DNA of 64,000 bases, taken from the NCBI GenBank assembly GCA_902539745.1, contig CACBKA010000002.1, positions 79,093-143,092 of the forward strand, in the 5' to 3' direction. Below are positions 20,205 through 34,002 of this stretch, one piece after another; within the stretch, counting starts at the first letter, position 1, and the number at the start of each line of letters is the position of its first letter. Source of the DNA: an uncultured Pelagibacteraceae bacterium (GTDB taxonomy: Bacteria > Pseudomonadota > Alphaproteobacteria > Pelagibacterales > Pelagibacteraceae). The position numbers and the translations under genes are program-made. The notes below the pieces were generated by a model that saw only the letters and a list, made by a program, of their open reading frames with translations, made no database searches and was not told the origin of the DNA.

Positions 20205-21296
20205 ATGAATAGCAAAAAAACTGTTGTCATAGCTACTGGAGGCACAGGTGGTCATATATTCCCATCATTAAGTTTAGCAGATTTTTTGTGTAAAGAATAC
20301 GAGATAGAAATCTTTACAGATGAAAGAGGAAGTAAATTTTTGAAAAGTGATCAAAAATTTAAAATTAAAAAAATAGCTTCAAGTAGAATTTTCACTAGAA
20401 ATATTTTTTCTATTTTAAGTAGTTTCTTTAAATTTTTTATATCACTTGTGTTTTCACTTAAATTATTAATAAAAATTAAACCAAAATTAATTATAGGTAT
20501 GGGTGGATATTCTTCATTTCCAGTTTGTTTATCAGGATATCTTTTAAAAATACCTATCATCATATATGAAAACAATTTAGTAATTGGACGGGCAAATAAG
20601 CTTCTTTTGCCCTTGTCAAAAAAAATACTAGTCTCAAACGAAAGTATTGAGGGTATTAAAAAAAAATATAAAAATAAAATATTTTTTACTGGTTATTTTA
20701 TTAGAGATAAAATATTCAAAATTATAAAGGAAAAAACTATAATCAATGAAAGAAATTTATCTATTTTAATAATAGGCGGAAGTCAATCAGCTAAAATTTT
20801 TGGTGATGAAATTCCAAAAGTAATCAAAAAATGTCATGATGAGGGTATCTTTTTTAATTTATTTCAACAATGCCTCGACAACCAAAAAAATAATTTACAA
20901 AATATTTATAAAAATTTAAATATCAATTTTGAATTATTTAGTTTTACAAAAGATTTGTCAGAATTTTATAAAAAAAGCGACCTTGTGATTACTAGGTGTG
21001 GTGCATCTTCAATTGCAGAGCTTGTTAATTTAAAAATACCATTTATAGCAGTCCCTCTTCCATCTTCTATGGACAATCATCAATTAAAAAATGCCCAATA
21101 TTTTTATGAACAAGGATACTGCTTTCTATTAGAACAGAAATATTTATCAGAAAAACTATTTGACTTATTACATAATTCTCATAAAGACAGAAATAAATTG
21201 AATTTGTTGAAGAAAAAAATGGAAAACCACTCAGATAAGGATGCTCTTTTCAAAGCAAACAAGTTAATTAATAATATTATTTATGGAAAAAACTAA
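20205..21296 (+). CDS. murG: MurG, UDP-GlcNAc:lipid I N-acetylglucosaminyltransferase
   Basis: 363 residues. N-terminal G-loop IATGGTGGHIFPSLSLA (residues 9-25) is the MurG signature; a second glycine loop, IGMGGYSSFP, lies near residue 99, and the C-terminal donor-site motif is TRCGASSIAEL, followed by PSSMDNHQLKNA. It makes lipid II on the cytoplasmic membrane face. No gap after ftsW and a 14-base overlap with murC. Confidence 0.95.
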   Translation: MNSKKTVVIATGGTGGHIFPSLSLADFLCKEYEIEIFTDERGSKFLKSDQKFKIKKIASSRIFTRNIFSILSSFFKFFISLVFSLKLLIKIKPKLIIGMGGYSSFPVCLSGYLLKIPIIIYENNLVIGRANKLLLPLSKKILVSNESIEGIKKKYKNKIFFTGYFIRDKIFKIIKEKTIINERNLSILIIGGSQSAKIFGDEIPKVIKKCHDEGIFFNLFQQCLDNQKNNLQNIYKNLNINFELFSFTKDLSEFYKKSDLVITRCGASSIAELVNLKIPFIAVPLPSSMDNHQLKNAQYFYEQGYCFLLEQKYLSEKLFDLLHNSHKDRNKLNLLKKKMENHSDKDALFKANKLINNIIYGKN

Positions 21297-22674
21297 AATA
21301 AGTTATAGAGAGAAAATTCATTTTATTGGGATAGGCGGAATAGGGATGAGCGGACTTGCTGAGGTAATGAAAGATATGGGTTTTAATGTACAAGGTAGTG
21401 ATGTTGTAAATAATAAAAATGTTGAGAGATGTAGAAAAAACGGAATTAAAGTCTTTATTAAACACAACAAAAAAAATATAGGGAATTCAAGTATTATTGT
21501 AAAATCATCTGCAATAAGTAAAAAGAATCCGGAAATTAAATTTGCAAAGAAAAGAAAAATAAAAATTTTAAAGAGAGCTGAAATGCTGGCGCATGTGGTT
21601 GCACTGAAGAAAAATATTGTTGTAACTGGCTCACATGGAAAAACTACTACAACATCTTTAATTTCAAGGATATTGTATGATGCAAAATTAGATCCTACTA
21701 TTATAAATGGTGGAGTGATCAATTCAATTAAAAGCTCTGCTAGACTTGGTAGAGGTGATTGGGCTGTTTTAGAGGCAGACGAGTCAGATGGAAGTTTTTT
21801 AAATTTTCCAGTAAATTTTTCAGTAGTAACGAATATTGATAAAGAACATATTGACTTTTATAAAAATTTCAAAAATTTAAAAAATTCTTTTTTATATTTT
21901 CTAAATAAAACCCCAGCAATAGGAAAAGCTTTTATATGTATAGATGACCAAGAAATAAAAAAAATTATTCCAAAAATTAAAAATAAAAATTTTTTGACAT
22001 ATGGTTTCTCAAAAGATGCCAATTTTCAAATATTAAATCCAGTGTATAAAAAACAGTTTTCTTCATTCGATTTAAAAATTTCTACACCTAATTTAAAAAA
22101 AACTGTTATAAAAAATATCAAACTAAATCTTCAAGGGGCCTATAATATACTTAATTCAGTTAGTGCAGTTGCTCTCTGTCTACACATAGGTATTAGTTTT
22201 AAAATAATTAGAAATTCACTTTATAAATTTAGTGGTATTCAGAGAAGATTAACTAAAGTTTTTGTAAAAGGCAAAATAGAGTTTTTTGATGACTACGCTC
22301 ACCACCCAACTGAAATTAGATCTGTTCTTGAAAGTGTTAGAATTGCCAATCAAAAAAGAAAAATAATATCAGTTTTTCAACCACATAGATATTCAAGATT
22401 AAAATTATTAAAAAATGAATTTGCATCTTCATTTAATGATTCTAATGTTGTTATTTTGTGTCCAGTATTTTCAGCTGGTGAAAAAATTGATCAAAAATAT
22501 GATGATTTCGATTTTGCTAAATCAATTTCAAAAAACTCAAATGTCCAAGTAATTATGGTTCAAAATGAAAAAGATTTAAAAAGTTTTTTTAAAAAAAATT
22601 TATTTGATGATGAAATAGTATTATGTATGGGTGCAGGATCAATATCGAAATGGATAAGAGAAATGGAACTTTAA
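21283..22674 (+). CDS. murC: UDP-MurNAc:L-alanine ligase MurC
   Basis: 463 residues. HFIGIGGIGMSGLAEVM at residues 13-29 is the MurC N-domain signature, the P-loop VTGSHGKTTTTS lies near residue 114, then LEADESDGSF, NIDKEHIDFY and the C-domain sequence FDDYAHHPTEIRSVL. It adds L-alanine to UDP-MurNAc, the first peptide step. Overlaps murG by 14 bases and is followed by murB after one base. Confidence 0.96.
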   Translation: MEKTKISYREKIHFIGIGGIGMSGLAEVMKDMGFNVQGSDVVNNKNVERCRKNGIKVFIKHNKKNIGNSSIIVKSSAISKKNPEIKFAKKRKIKILKRAEMLAHVVALKKNIVVTGSHGKTTTTSLISRILYDAKLDPTIINGGVINSIKSSARLGRGDWAVLEADESDGSFLNFPVNFSVVTNIDKEHIDFYKNFKNLKNSFLYFLNKTPAIGKAFICIDDQEIKKIIPKIKNKNFLTYGFSKDANFQILNPVYKKQFSSFDLKISTPNLKKTVIKNIKLNLQGAYNILNSVSAVALCLHIGISFKIIRNSLYKFSGIQRRLTKVFVKGKIEFFDDYAHHPTEIRSVLESVRIANQKRKIISVFQPHRYSRLKLLKNEFASSFNDSNVVILCPVFSAGEKIDQKYDDFDFAKSISKNSNVQVIMVQNEKDLKSFFKKNLFDDEIVLCMGAGSISKWIREMEL

Positions 22675-22675
22675 A

Positions 22676-23548
22676 ATGTCAGGTCAGATTTTAAATGATA
22701 TAAATTTAAAACAATATAGCTGGTTTAATCTCGGTGGTAACGCTAAAAATTTTTTTAAACCAAAAAATCGTAAAGATATTATTAATTTTTTAAATAGAAA
22801 CAAAAAACTTAATCAAAATATCCATATACTCGGTGCTGGTTCTAATACACTTTTTAGGGACGGCGGATTTGATGGAACCATAATTAAATTAGGAAGTGAA
22901 TTTTCAAATATTAAAGTTTTAAGCGATGGTAATTTGGAAGTCGGAGCAGCCTGTCTCGATAAAAAAGTTGCTAATTTTGCATTAGAAAATTCTATAAAAG
23001 ATTTTGAATTTTTGTCATGTATACCCGGTAGTATCGGAGGAACTATTGCAATGAATAGTGGGTGTTATGAACATGAAATAGCAAACTCGGTCATATCAGT
23101 AGATTTCCTTACATTGGGTGGCGAATTTAAAACTTTCAAAAGAGACCAAATTAATTTTTATTACAGAGGTAGTGATTTTGGAGAAACTGTTATTATTTTA
23201 AGTGTCAAATTAAAAGCAAATAGAGGAAATAAAGACGAGATACAAAATAAACAAAATAAATTTGTTGAACAAAAAAAAATTAGCCAACCAAGTAAAATCA
23301 AAACTTGTGGGAGCACATTTAAAAATCCAAATAATAAAAAAGCCTGGGAACTAATTAAACAGTCTGGTTGTGAAAACTTAAGTATAGGTGGGGCAAGATT
23401 ATCAGAAAAACATTGCAACTTTTTTATGAATAATGGAGACGCAAGCTCAAAAGATATTGAGATGTTAATTGAAAGAGTAAGAGAAAAGGTATTACTCAAA
23501 ACCGGAATTAAGCTAGATCTTGAAATTAAAATTATAGGGAAGAAATAA
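22676..23548 (+). CDS. murB: UDP-N-acetylenolpyruvoylglucosamine reductase MurB
   Basis: 290 residues. FAD-binding blocks: NTLFRDGGFDGTIIKLG, LSCIPGSIGGTIAMNSGCYE, and the catalytic-site segment KTCGSTFKNPNNKKAWELIKQSG containing the conserved GSTFKNP serine. It reduces enolpyruvyl-UDP-GlcNAc to UDP-MurNAc with NADPH. Placed between murC and ddl, the usual order in alphaproteobacteria. Confidence 0.95.
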   Translation: MSGQILNDINLKQYSWFNLGGNAKNFFKPKNRKDIINFLNRNKKLNQNIHILGAGSNTLFRDGGFDGTIIKLGSEFSNIKVLSDGNLEVGAACLDKKVANFALENSIKDFEFLSCIPGSIGGTIAMNSGCYEHEIANSVISVDFLTLGGEFKTFKRDQINFYYRGSDFGETVIILSVKLKANRGNKDEIQNKQNKFVEQKKISQPSKIKTCGSTFKNPNNKKAWELIKQSGCENLSIGGARLSEKHCNFFMNNGDASSKDIEMLIERVREKVLLKTGIKLDLEIKIIGKK

Positions 23549-23549
23549 A

Positions 23550-24482
23550 TTGAAAAAAAAGAAAACAATCTTAGTAATCTTGGGAGGGCACTCAAAAGAG
23601 AGGGACATCAGTTTAAAAACAGGACAATCATGTATTAATGCACTAAAAAAATTAAATTACAAAACTATTAAGTTTGATCCCAAATTTTCATCTTTGACTG
23701 AATTAAAAAAAAAAGGTGCAGATGTAATATTTAACGCTCTTCATGGAAAAGGAGGTGAAGATGGTGTTATTCAAAGTTTCTTTGAACATATAGGTTTACC
23801 ATATACACATTCAGGACCGTTGTCTTCAATGTTGGCTATGAACAAGCACTTCTCAAAAAAATTATTTGTTAAAAACAATATTAAAACACCAAGATATTTT
23901 TTCTTAGACAAAAAAGACTTCTCAAAAGAGATTATCAAAAAAGAAGTTAAAAAAAATAATCTTAAATTTCCAATAGTAGTGAAGCCAAATGATGAGGGTT
24001 CAAGTATTGGAGTAAATATTTGTCGTAATTTTAATTCTCTTTACGTTTCTTTTAATAAATTAAGAAAAAAATATGAAAACTTGATTTTTGAGAATTATAT
24101 TCCAGGAAAAGAAATTCAAGTGGCAAATTTAGGTAATCGAGCAATAGGTGCTATAGAATTAAGACCTAAAAGAAAGTTTTATGATTACAAGGCTAAATAT
24201 AAGAAATCTTCAAAAACAGAACACATTATGCCTGCAGAAATTTCTAAATTAAAATATGGTGAAGTACTCAGAATTTCTCAAAAAGCCTATAAAATTTTAA
24301 AGTGCAGAGGTATCGCAAGATGTGATTTTAGATTTTATAAAAATAAGTTCTTTCTTCTCGAGGTAAATACACAGCCGGGAATGACTAGTTTATCTTTAGT
24401 CCCAGAAATAGCAGAGTATAAAAATATTTCATTCTTACAGCTTGTAAATTGGATGGTGAAAGACGCCAGTCTAAATAGATGA
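23550..24482 (+). CDS. ddl: D-alanine--D-alanine ligase
   Basis: 310 residues, ATP-grasp fold. VILGGHSKERDISLKTG at the N-terminus, NALHGKGGEDGVIQSF, KPNDEGSSIGV and the C-terminal LLEVNTQPGMTSLSLVPE are Ddl signatures. It makes the D-Ala-D-Ala dipeptide used by MurF. The start codon is TTG at 23550, one base after the murB stop, preceded by GGGAAG; no in-frame ATG lies near enough to keep the GGHSKERD motif. Overlaps ftsQ by 4 bases (ATGA). Confidence 0.94.
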   Translation: MKKKKTILVILGGHSKERDISLKTGQSCINALKKLNYKTIKFDPKFSSLTELKKKGADVIFNALHGKGGEDGVIQSFFEHIGLPYTHSGPLSSMLAMNKHFSKKLFVKNNIKTPRYFFLDKKDFSKEIIKKEVKKNNLKFPIVVKPNDEGSSIGVNICRNFNSLYVSFNKLRKKYENLIFENYIPGKEIQVANLGNRAIGAIELRPKRKFYDYKAKYKKSSKTEHIMPAEISKLKYGEVLRISQKAYKILKCRGIARCDFRFYKNKFFLLEVNTQPGMTSLSLVPEIAEYKNISFLQLVNWMVKDASLNR

Positions 24483-25150
24483 AAAAAAAATTATTTTGGT
24501 GGTTATTTCTATTCGTCTTATTAACAACATTTTATTTCGATTTGAGTAAAACAAATTTATCAGAGTTTTTTATTGTTAAGAATTTTGAAATAAAAAACAC
24601 CGAAAATACCGATATTGGTTTAGTAAATTCCAAATTAGAAAAATTTAAAAATAATAATATTTTTTTAATTAATAATGATGAAATAGCTTCTTCTATTACA
24701 GATTTAGATTTTGTAAAGAATGTAGGTGTTAAAAAAATTTACCCAGATAAAATTAAAATCAATATCAACGAACATAAAATTGTTGCTGTAATCTCAAACA
24801 ATCAAAATAAATATATGCTAAGTAAAGAAGGACACATAATTGAAAATTATAATGATAAATTTAATTCTTTACCAATTATCTATGGAAAAAATACTGAAAA
24901 TTATTTTCCTTATTTCTACAAATTACTTAATGACATAAATTTTGATTTAAACAAAATAGAATATCTTAAATATTTTGAAAGTAATAGATGGGATATATTT
25001 TTAAAAGATGGGAAATTAATAAAGTTATCTAGCGATAAATCTGAAGCAAAAGAGTCATTAGCTAATTTTATAGCTATTTATAGTGATAAAAAATTCAAAC
25101 AATATAAAATATTTGATTTTAGATTGAAGAATCAATTAATACTAAGGTAA
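24479..25150 (+). CDS. ftsQ: cell-division protein FtsQ
   Basis: 223 residues: short cytoplasmic lysine patch, one membrane helix (LFWWLFLFVLLTTFYF), a POTRA-like segment (FFIVKNFEIKNTENTDIGLVNSKL ... VKKIYPDKIKININEHKIVAVI) and a periplasmic beta domain. The PxxIKIxxxEHKxVAxI pattern is typical of FtsQ/DivIB. It recruits FtsL and other division proteins. Slot between ddl and ftsA supports the call although sequence conservation is low. Confidence 0.88.
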   Translation: MKKKLFWWLFLFVLLTTFYFDLSKTNLSEFFIVKNFEIKNTENTDIGLVNSKLEKFKNNNIFLINNDEIASSITDLDFVKNVGVKKIYPDKIKININEHKIVAVISNNQNKYMLSKEGHIIENYNDKFNSLPIIYGKNTENYFPYFYKLLNDINFDLNKIEYLKYFESNRWDIFLKDGKLIKLSSDKSEAKESLANFIAIYSDKKFKQYKIFDFRLKNQLILR

Positions 25151-25158
25151 CAGATATT

Positions 25159-26331
25159 ATGGAAGAAAAATTAATAATTGAGCTGGATGACAATAAAATT
25201 AAATATGGTGTCTTTGGCATAAATGAAAATAATCAATACCAACTATTGTCAAAAAAAATTTCGGAAAATGCGGGAATTAAAAAAGGTAAAGTCTTAGATT
25301 TTGAATACTCCACAAAAGTAATAAGCAAAGATCTTGATGAAATTGAAAAAGAAGTAAATAAAGTTTTTAAAAGTATATCCGTTGTTCTTAATCAAAAAGA
25401 TGTTTTTTGCACTAACCTGTGTGGTTTTAAAAAACTTAATGGCTCTAAAGTAGAAAAAAGAGATTTAGACTATATTTTAAATGAAGCAAAAAATTCAATT
25501 TCAAGTAACCAAAAAAATAATTCAATACTACATATCCTTAATTCAAATTTTATCTTAGATAAAACTAAACAGGATAAAGTACCATTAAATATATTTGGAG
25601 ACCATCTAAGTCTTCATATGACTTTTGTTTCAATTCCAGATAATAATATAAAAAATATTAAAGAAATATTTAATAAAAGCGATTTAAAAATTGATAGGAT
25701 AATAAGCAAGCCTTTAGCAGAAAATATCAATCAGTTAAATGTAAATAAAAATCAAAAAAATTTTGTCTCAATTAATTTTGGAAATGAGCTAACAACTATT
25801 TCAATATGTCAGAATTCAACTTTAGTTTTTTTTAAAACTTTCCCATTTGGTACTAATTTAATTTTTAGTGATATAAAACAGCTTTGTTCAATTACAAAAG
25901 ATGAAATAGAGGATATCATTGAAAATTTAAGTGATAACAAAACAGGTTTTATAGATAGAAAATTTTTTAAAAATTCAGACTTTAAAAAGCTTAGTATAAA
26001 TCATTTAAAAGATATTATTAATGCAAGAGTAAAAGAAATACTAGATTATACTTTCAACAATAACAAAGGTTTGAATTATTATTATAATAGAATTGGAAGA
26101 ATAAATTTGTTTTTTGAAGATAAAAATATTCATAAAAATTTAAAAGATCTTTTTAAAGAAAACCTTGTTTTACAGGATGAAAAAATTCAAGTGGAGTCAC
26201 TTTCTAATAACGACGCTAGCACATTATTTGGTGCAGCTGAGCTTTTGTTTAAAGGCTGGCCAAGTGAGGCATTACCCTTCTCAAATAGAAAAAAGTCAAT
26301 AATATCAAGTTTTTTTGAACGTTTCTTTTAA
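25159..26331 (+). CDS. ftsA: cell-division actin-like ATPase FtsA (divergent)
   Basis: 390 residues. SHS2-type insertion and actin-like lobes are recognisable by NFVSINFGNELTTISICQNSTLVFFKTFPFGTNLIFSDI (phosphate/ATP site) and TLFGAAELLFKGWPSEALP near the end; the C-terminus KKSIISSFFERFF is a plausible membrane-targeting amphipathic helix. FtsA tethers FtsZ to the membrane. The sequence is more divergent than its neighbours, so the call leans partly on position after ftsQ. ftsZ does not follow it; lpxC does. Confidence 0.85.
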   Translation: MEEKLIIELDDNKIKYGVFGINENNQYQLLSKKISENAGIKKGKVLDFEYSTKVISKDLDEIEKEVNKVFKSISVVLNQKDVFCTNLCGFKKLNGSKVEKRDLDYILNEAKNSISSNQKNNSILHILNSNFILDKTKQDKVPLNIFGDHLSLHMTFVSIPDNNIKNIKEIFNKSDLKIDRIISKPLAENINQLNVNKNQKNFVSINFGNELTTISICQNSTLVFFKTFPFGTNLIFSDIKQLCSITKDEIEDIIENLSDNKTGFIDRKFFKNSDFKKLSINHLKDIINARVKEILDYTFNNNKGLNYYYNRIGRINLFFEDKNIHKNLKDLFKENLVLQDEKIQVESLSNNDASTLFGAAELLFKGWPSEALPFSNRKKSIISSFFERFF

Positions 26332-26385
26332 GCATTCATTGTAGTCTTTTGTAACATTAGTTGTTTTCAACACCTTTTTTAATTT

Positions 26386-27333
26386 ATGTATAAGTTAAAC
26401 ATGTGGGGAAAAAACCAATTAACGCTTAAAAACCAAACAAATTTTTCTGGAATAGGCTTACATTCAGGTATCAAGGTCGAGGTAACTCTTGAACCAGCTA
26501 ATTCAAATTCAGGGATAGTATTCAGAAGAACAGATTTAGAAAAAGATAATGAAATTGTTGCAAACTTTAAAAACGTTTCATCAGCTATACTTTGCACTAA
26601 AATTCAAAATAGTTCAGGCGCAAGTGTATCAACAATAGAGCACCTAATGGCAGCGTTTTATATTTGTGGCATAGACAATATTATAGTCAATTTAAATGGT
26701 CCAGAAGTTCCAATAATGGATGGTTCAGCCAAGGACTTTGTTAAAATTATTAAAGACTGTGGATTAAAAGTATTAGAGGGTAAAAGAAAATTTGTAAGAA
26801 TAAAAAATAAAATAGAGCTAAAAACTGAGGATGGAAAATTAATTTATATCAAACCTTCAAATCAAACATTGGATGTTAAATTTACTCTTAATTATGAAAA
26901 AAATCCTTTAATAAAAACTCAGACAAATAAAATCGATTTTACAAATAAAAACCTAAATGAAATTATAGATGCAAGGACATTTTGTTTATATGAGGATATT
27001 GAAATTATTAAATCTATGGGTTTAGCAAAAGGCGGAAGTCTTGATAATGCTATAGTTGTTCAGGGTGATAAAGTTTTGAACAAAAGTGGCTTAAGATCAA
27101 AAAAAGAATTTGTTAATCATAAGATACTTGATTTAGTTGGCGATTTTATGCTTTCTGGTGCGAGAGTCATTGGATCAATCGAATGTGTTCACGGTGGTCA
27201 TGCTTTAACAATCGAATTTTTGAAAAAGATCTTCTCAAGTAAAAATAATTATGATGTGGTAGAAAGCCAATCATTAGTGACAAATGTGAGAAAAATCATT
27301 CCTTTAAATAAAAGATTTGCTGTAAACGCTTAA
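26386..27333 (+). CDS. lpxC: UDP-3-O-acyl-N-acetylglucosamine deacetylase LpxC
   Basis: 315 residues. FSGIGLHSGIKVEVTLEPA, the zinc site segment STIEHLMAAFYICGID, NHKILDLVGDFML (zinc His and Asp) and HGGHALTIEF (catalytic His) are all intact. It catalyses the committed step of lipid A synthesis. ATG 26401 (MWGKNQLTLKNQ) is an equally plausible start and is closer to the conserved N-terminus. A 54-base gap to ftsA holds no clear terminator. Confidence 0.96.
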   Translation: MYKLNMWGKNQLTLKNQTNFSGIGLHSGIKVEVTLEPANSNSGIVFRRTDLEKDNEIVANFKNVSSAILCTKIQNSSGASVSTIEHLMAAFYICGIDNIIVNLNGPEVPIMDGSAKDFVKIIKDCGLKVLEGKRKFVRIKNKIELKTEDGKLIYIKPSNQTLDVKFTLNYEKNPLIKTQTNKIDFTNKNLNEIIDARTFCLYEDIEIIKSMGLAKGGSLDNAIVVQGDKVLNKSGLRSKKEFVNHKILDLVGDFMLSGARVIGSIECVHGGHALTIEFLKKIFSSKNNYDVVESQSLVTNVRKIIPLNKRFAVNA

Positions 27334-27381
27334 TCTTTAGACCATTTTACGCGAAGAGTTTTTTTTGTTATTAATAATATA

Positions 27382-31927
<4,546 letters not shown>

Positions 31928-31931
31928 TTTA

Positions 31932-33956
31932 TTATTTAGTTAATTTCTTTTTCAATCTTGCCCAACCTGGACTTCTATATTCTTCATTATCATCAATTAG
32001 ATTATCTTGATTAAAATCAAAATCATCTGATACCTCATTTACATGTTCTTCATTTTTTTGAACTCCTTCTTCTGGTAGCTCGTTTATAAATCTTGAGGGT
32101 AAACTATCCATATATTCACCGTGCCATGTTCTTTTCATTGCAAAAGATATATATGCTTTTTTTTGTGCCCTAGTAATACCGACGTAAGCTAATCTTCTTT
32201 CTTCTTCTAAAGCAAAGTCACCTTTCTCTTCCAAAGATTTCTGATGGGGAAACAAGCCCTCTTCCCATCCCGGTAAAAAAACTGTCATAAACTCTAGTCC
32301 CTTAGCTGCATGCATTGTCATAATATTTACTTTTTCATCTTCCCATTCTTGATCAATAGATGTTGCTAAAGCAACGTGCTCTAAAAATCCCTGCAAATTA
32401 TCATAATCATGCATTGCTCTTAAAAGTTCTTTTAAATTTTCTATTCTACTTTCATTTTCAATGTCTTTTTTATTTTTAAGCATTGATGAGTATCCAGATT
32501 CATCAAGTATAATTTTAAGTAAATCAAAATGTTTTTTGTTTTTATGATCAGATCTCCACTTTGAAATTAATTCTAATAACTGCTTCAAAGAAGCTCTCAC
32601 CTTTGGTTTAAAGCTATTAAGTTGTAAAAGTTTTCGAGCAGAATCCTCAAGGCATGTTTTATTTTTAGAGGAATGTTCATGTAACTGTTTAACAGTAGCT
32701 TCACCCAAACCTCTTCGAGGTATATTTAAAATTCTTTCAAAAGCCAAATCATCATACTTTTGATTAACAATTCTTAAGTAGCAAATAGCATCTTTTACCT
32801 CAGCCCTCTCATAAAATTTTATTCCACCAATAATTCTGTAATTAATCCCAATTTTTAGAAATCTCTCTTCAAATTCCCTTGTCTGATATATTGCCCTTAC
32901 CAGGATAGCTACATTATTTAAAGACTCCTTTTTTTTAATATCCTCTTCTAAAATTTCACCAATACCTACCGCTTCATCTTTACCATTTTTATAACAATTT
33001 AGTTTTACATTTTCACCCTTTTCTCCTTCAGACCAAAGCTTTTTTCCTAATCGATCTTTATTATGAGAAATTAAAAATGAAGCTGCATCCAAAATATTTT
33101 TTGTTGATCTATAATTTTGTTCAAGTCTAAATATTTTACATTCTGGATACACTTTATCAAAATTTAAAAAATTTTTAATTTCTGCACCTCTCCAACTATA
33201 AATAGATTGATCATCATCACCGACACAACAAATATTTTTGTTTTTGTTTACAATCAGATTAAGCCATTTATTTTGAATAAAATTTGTATCTTGATATTCG
33301 TCAACCAAAATATATTTAAAGTTATTTGAGTATATATTTCTTATATCTTGGTTTTTTTCAAAAAGTTTTACGCAATACAGTATCAAATCACCAAAATCAC
33401 AGGCATTTAAATCTCTTATTTTGTTTTGATAAATTTTATAGACTTTGAGAATTTGACCCTCAAATAAATTTTTTTTATCTTGCTTGACCTCATTTGGTAA
33501 AAAGCCTTTATTTTTCCACTGATCTATCAAAGCCATAATAAACTGAGGCGATATTTTTTTTGCATCTATATTTTCAGATTTACAAATATTTTTAATTAAC
33601 TTTTTTTGATCATCTGTGTCTAAAATAGTAAAATTACTTTTTAATCCTATGGCCTCAGCATGTCTTCTTAGAAATTTAACACTTATAGAGTGAAATGTGC
33701 CTAACCATGCAAGAGAGTCCATTTTTCCTGAAATTTTTATTACCCTATGCCGCATTTCTTTTGCAGCTTTGTTAGTAAAAGTCACGCAAAGAATTTGGTT
33801 TGGAAAAGCTTTTTTTTGTTCAAGTATATAAGCTAATCTGGAGGTCAATACTCTCGTCTTTCCAGATCCAGCACCAGCGACAACTAAGCTTGGTCCCTCA
33901 GTATTTAATACTGCAGATTTCTGTTCGTTATTTAATTTTTGCAAAAAATCTCTCAT
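31932..33956 (-). CDS. uvrD: UvrD/PcrA-type superfamily 1 DNA helicase
   Basis: 674 residues. Helicase motifs in order: LNNEQKSAVLN, Walker A VAGAGSGKTRVLTSR, CVTFTNKAAKEMRHR, Walker B ILVDEYQDTN, CVGDDDQSIYSWRGA, FRLEQNYRST, MTMHAAKGLEFMTVFLPGWEEGLFPHQ and EEERRLAYVGITRAQKKAYI. A 3'-5' helicase for repair and replication-fork maintenance; UvrD versus PcrA cannot be separated by sight. The length is somewhat shorter than E. coli UvrD. Confidence 0.95.
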   Translation of the reverse strand: MRDFLQKLNNEQKSAVLNTEGPSLVVAGAGSGKTRVLTSRLAYILEQKKAFPNQILCVTFTNKAAKEMRHRVIKISGKMDSLAWLGTFHSISVKFLRRHAEAIGLKSNFTILDTDDQKKLIKNICKSENIDAKKISPQFIMALIDQWKNKGFLPNEVKQDKKNLFEGQILKVYKIYQNKIRDLNACDFGDLILYCVKLFEKNQDIRNIYSNNFKYILVDEYQDTNFIQNKWLNLIVNKNKNICCVGDDDQSIYSWRGAEIKNFLNFDKVYPECKIFRLEQNYRSTKNILDAASFLISHNKDRLGKKLWSEGEKGENVKLNCYKNGKDEAVGIGEILEEDIKKKESLNNVAILVRAIYQTREFEERFLKIGINYRIIGGIKFYERAEVKDAICYLRIVNQKYDDLAFERILNIPRRGLGEATVKQLHEHSSKNKTCLEDSARKLLQLNSFKPKVRASLKQLLELISKWRSDHKNKKHFDLLKIILDESGYSSMLKNKKDIENESRIENLKELLRAMHDYDNLQGFLEHVALATSIDQEWEDEKVNIMTMHAAKGLEFMTVFLPGWEEGLFPHQKSLEEKGDFALEEERRLAYVGITRAQKKAYISFAMKRTWHGEYMDSLPSRFINELPEEGVQKNEEHVNEVSDDFDFNQDNLIDDNEEYRSPGWARLKKKLTK

Positions 33957-34002
33957 TGTAAAATCTTTATTTTAAGTTCTATACTGCTTATAAAACAACG
34001 TT

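Noticed and set aside
23161-23595. 144-residue minus-strand ORF opposite murB/ddl, and similar long antisense ORFs (for example 2246-2590, 21318-21722)
   Set aside because: Low-complexity Ser/Leu/Phe-rich antisense frames of well-supported genes, typical in AT-rich DNA.
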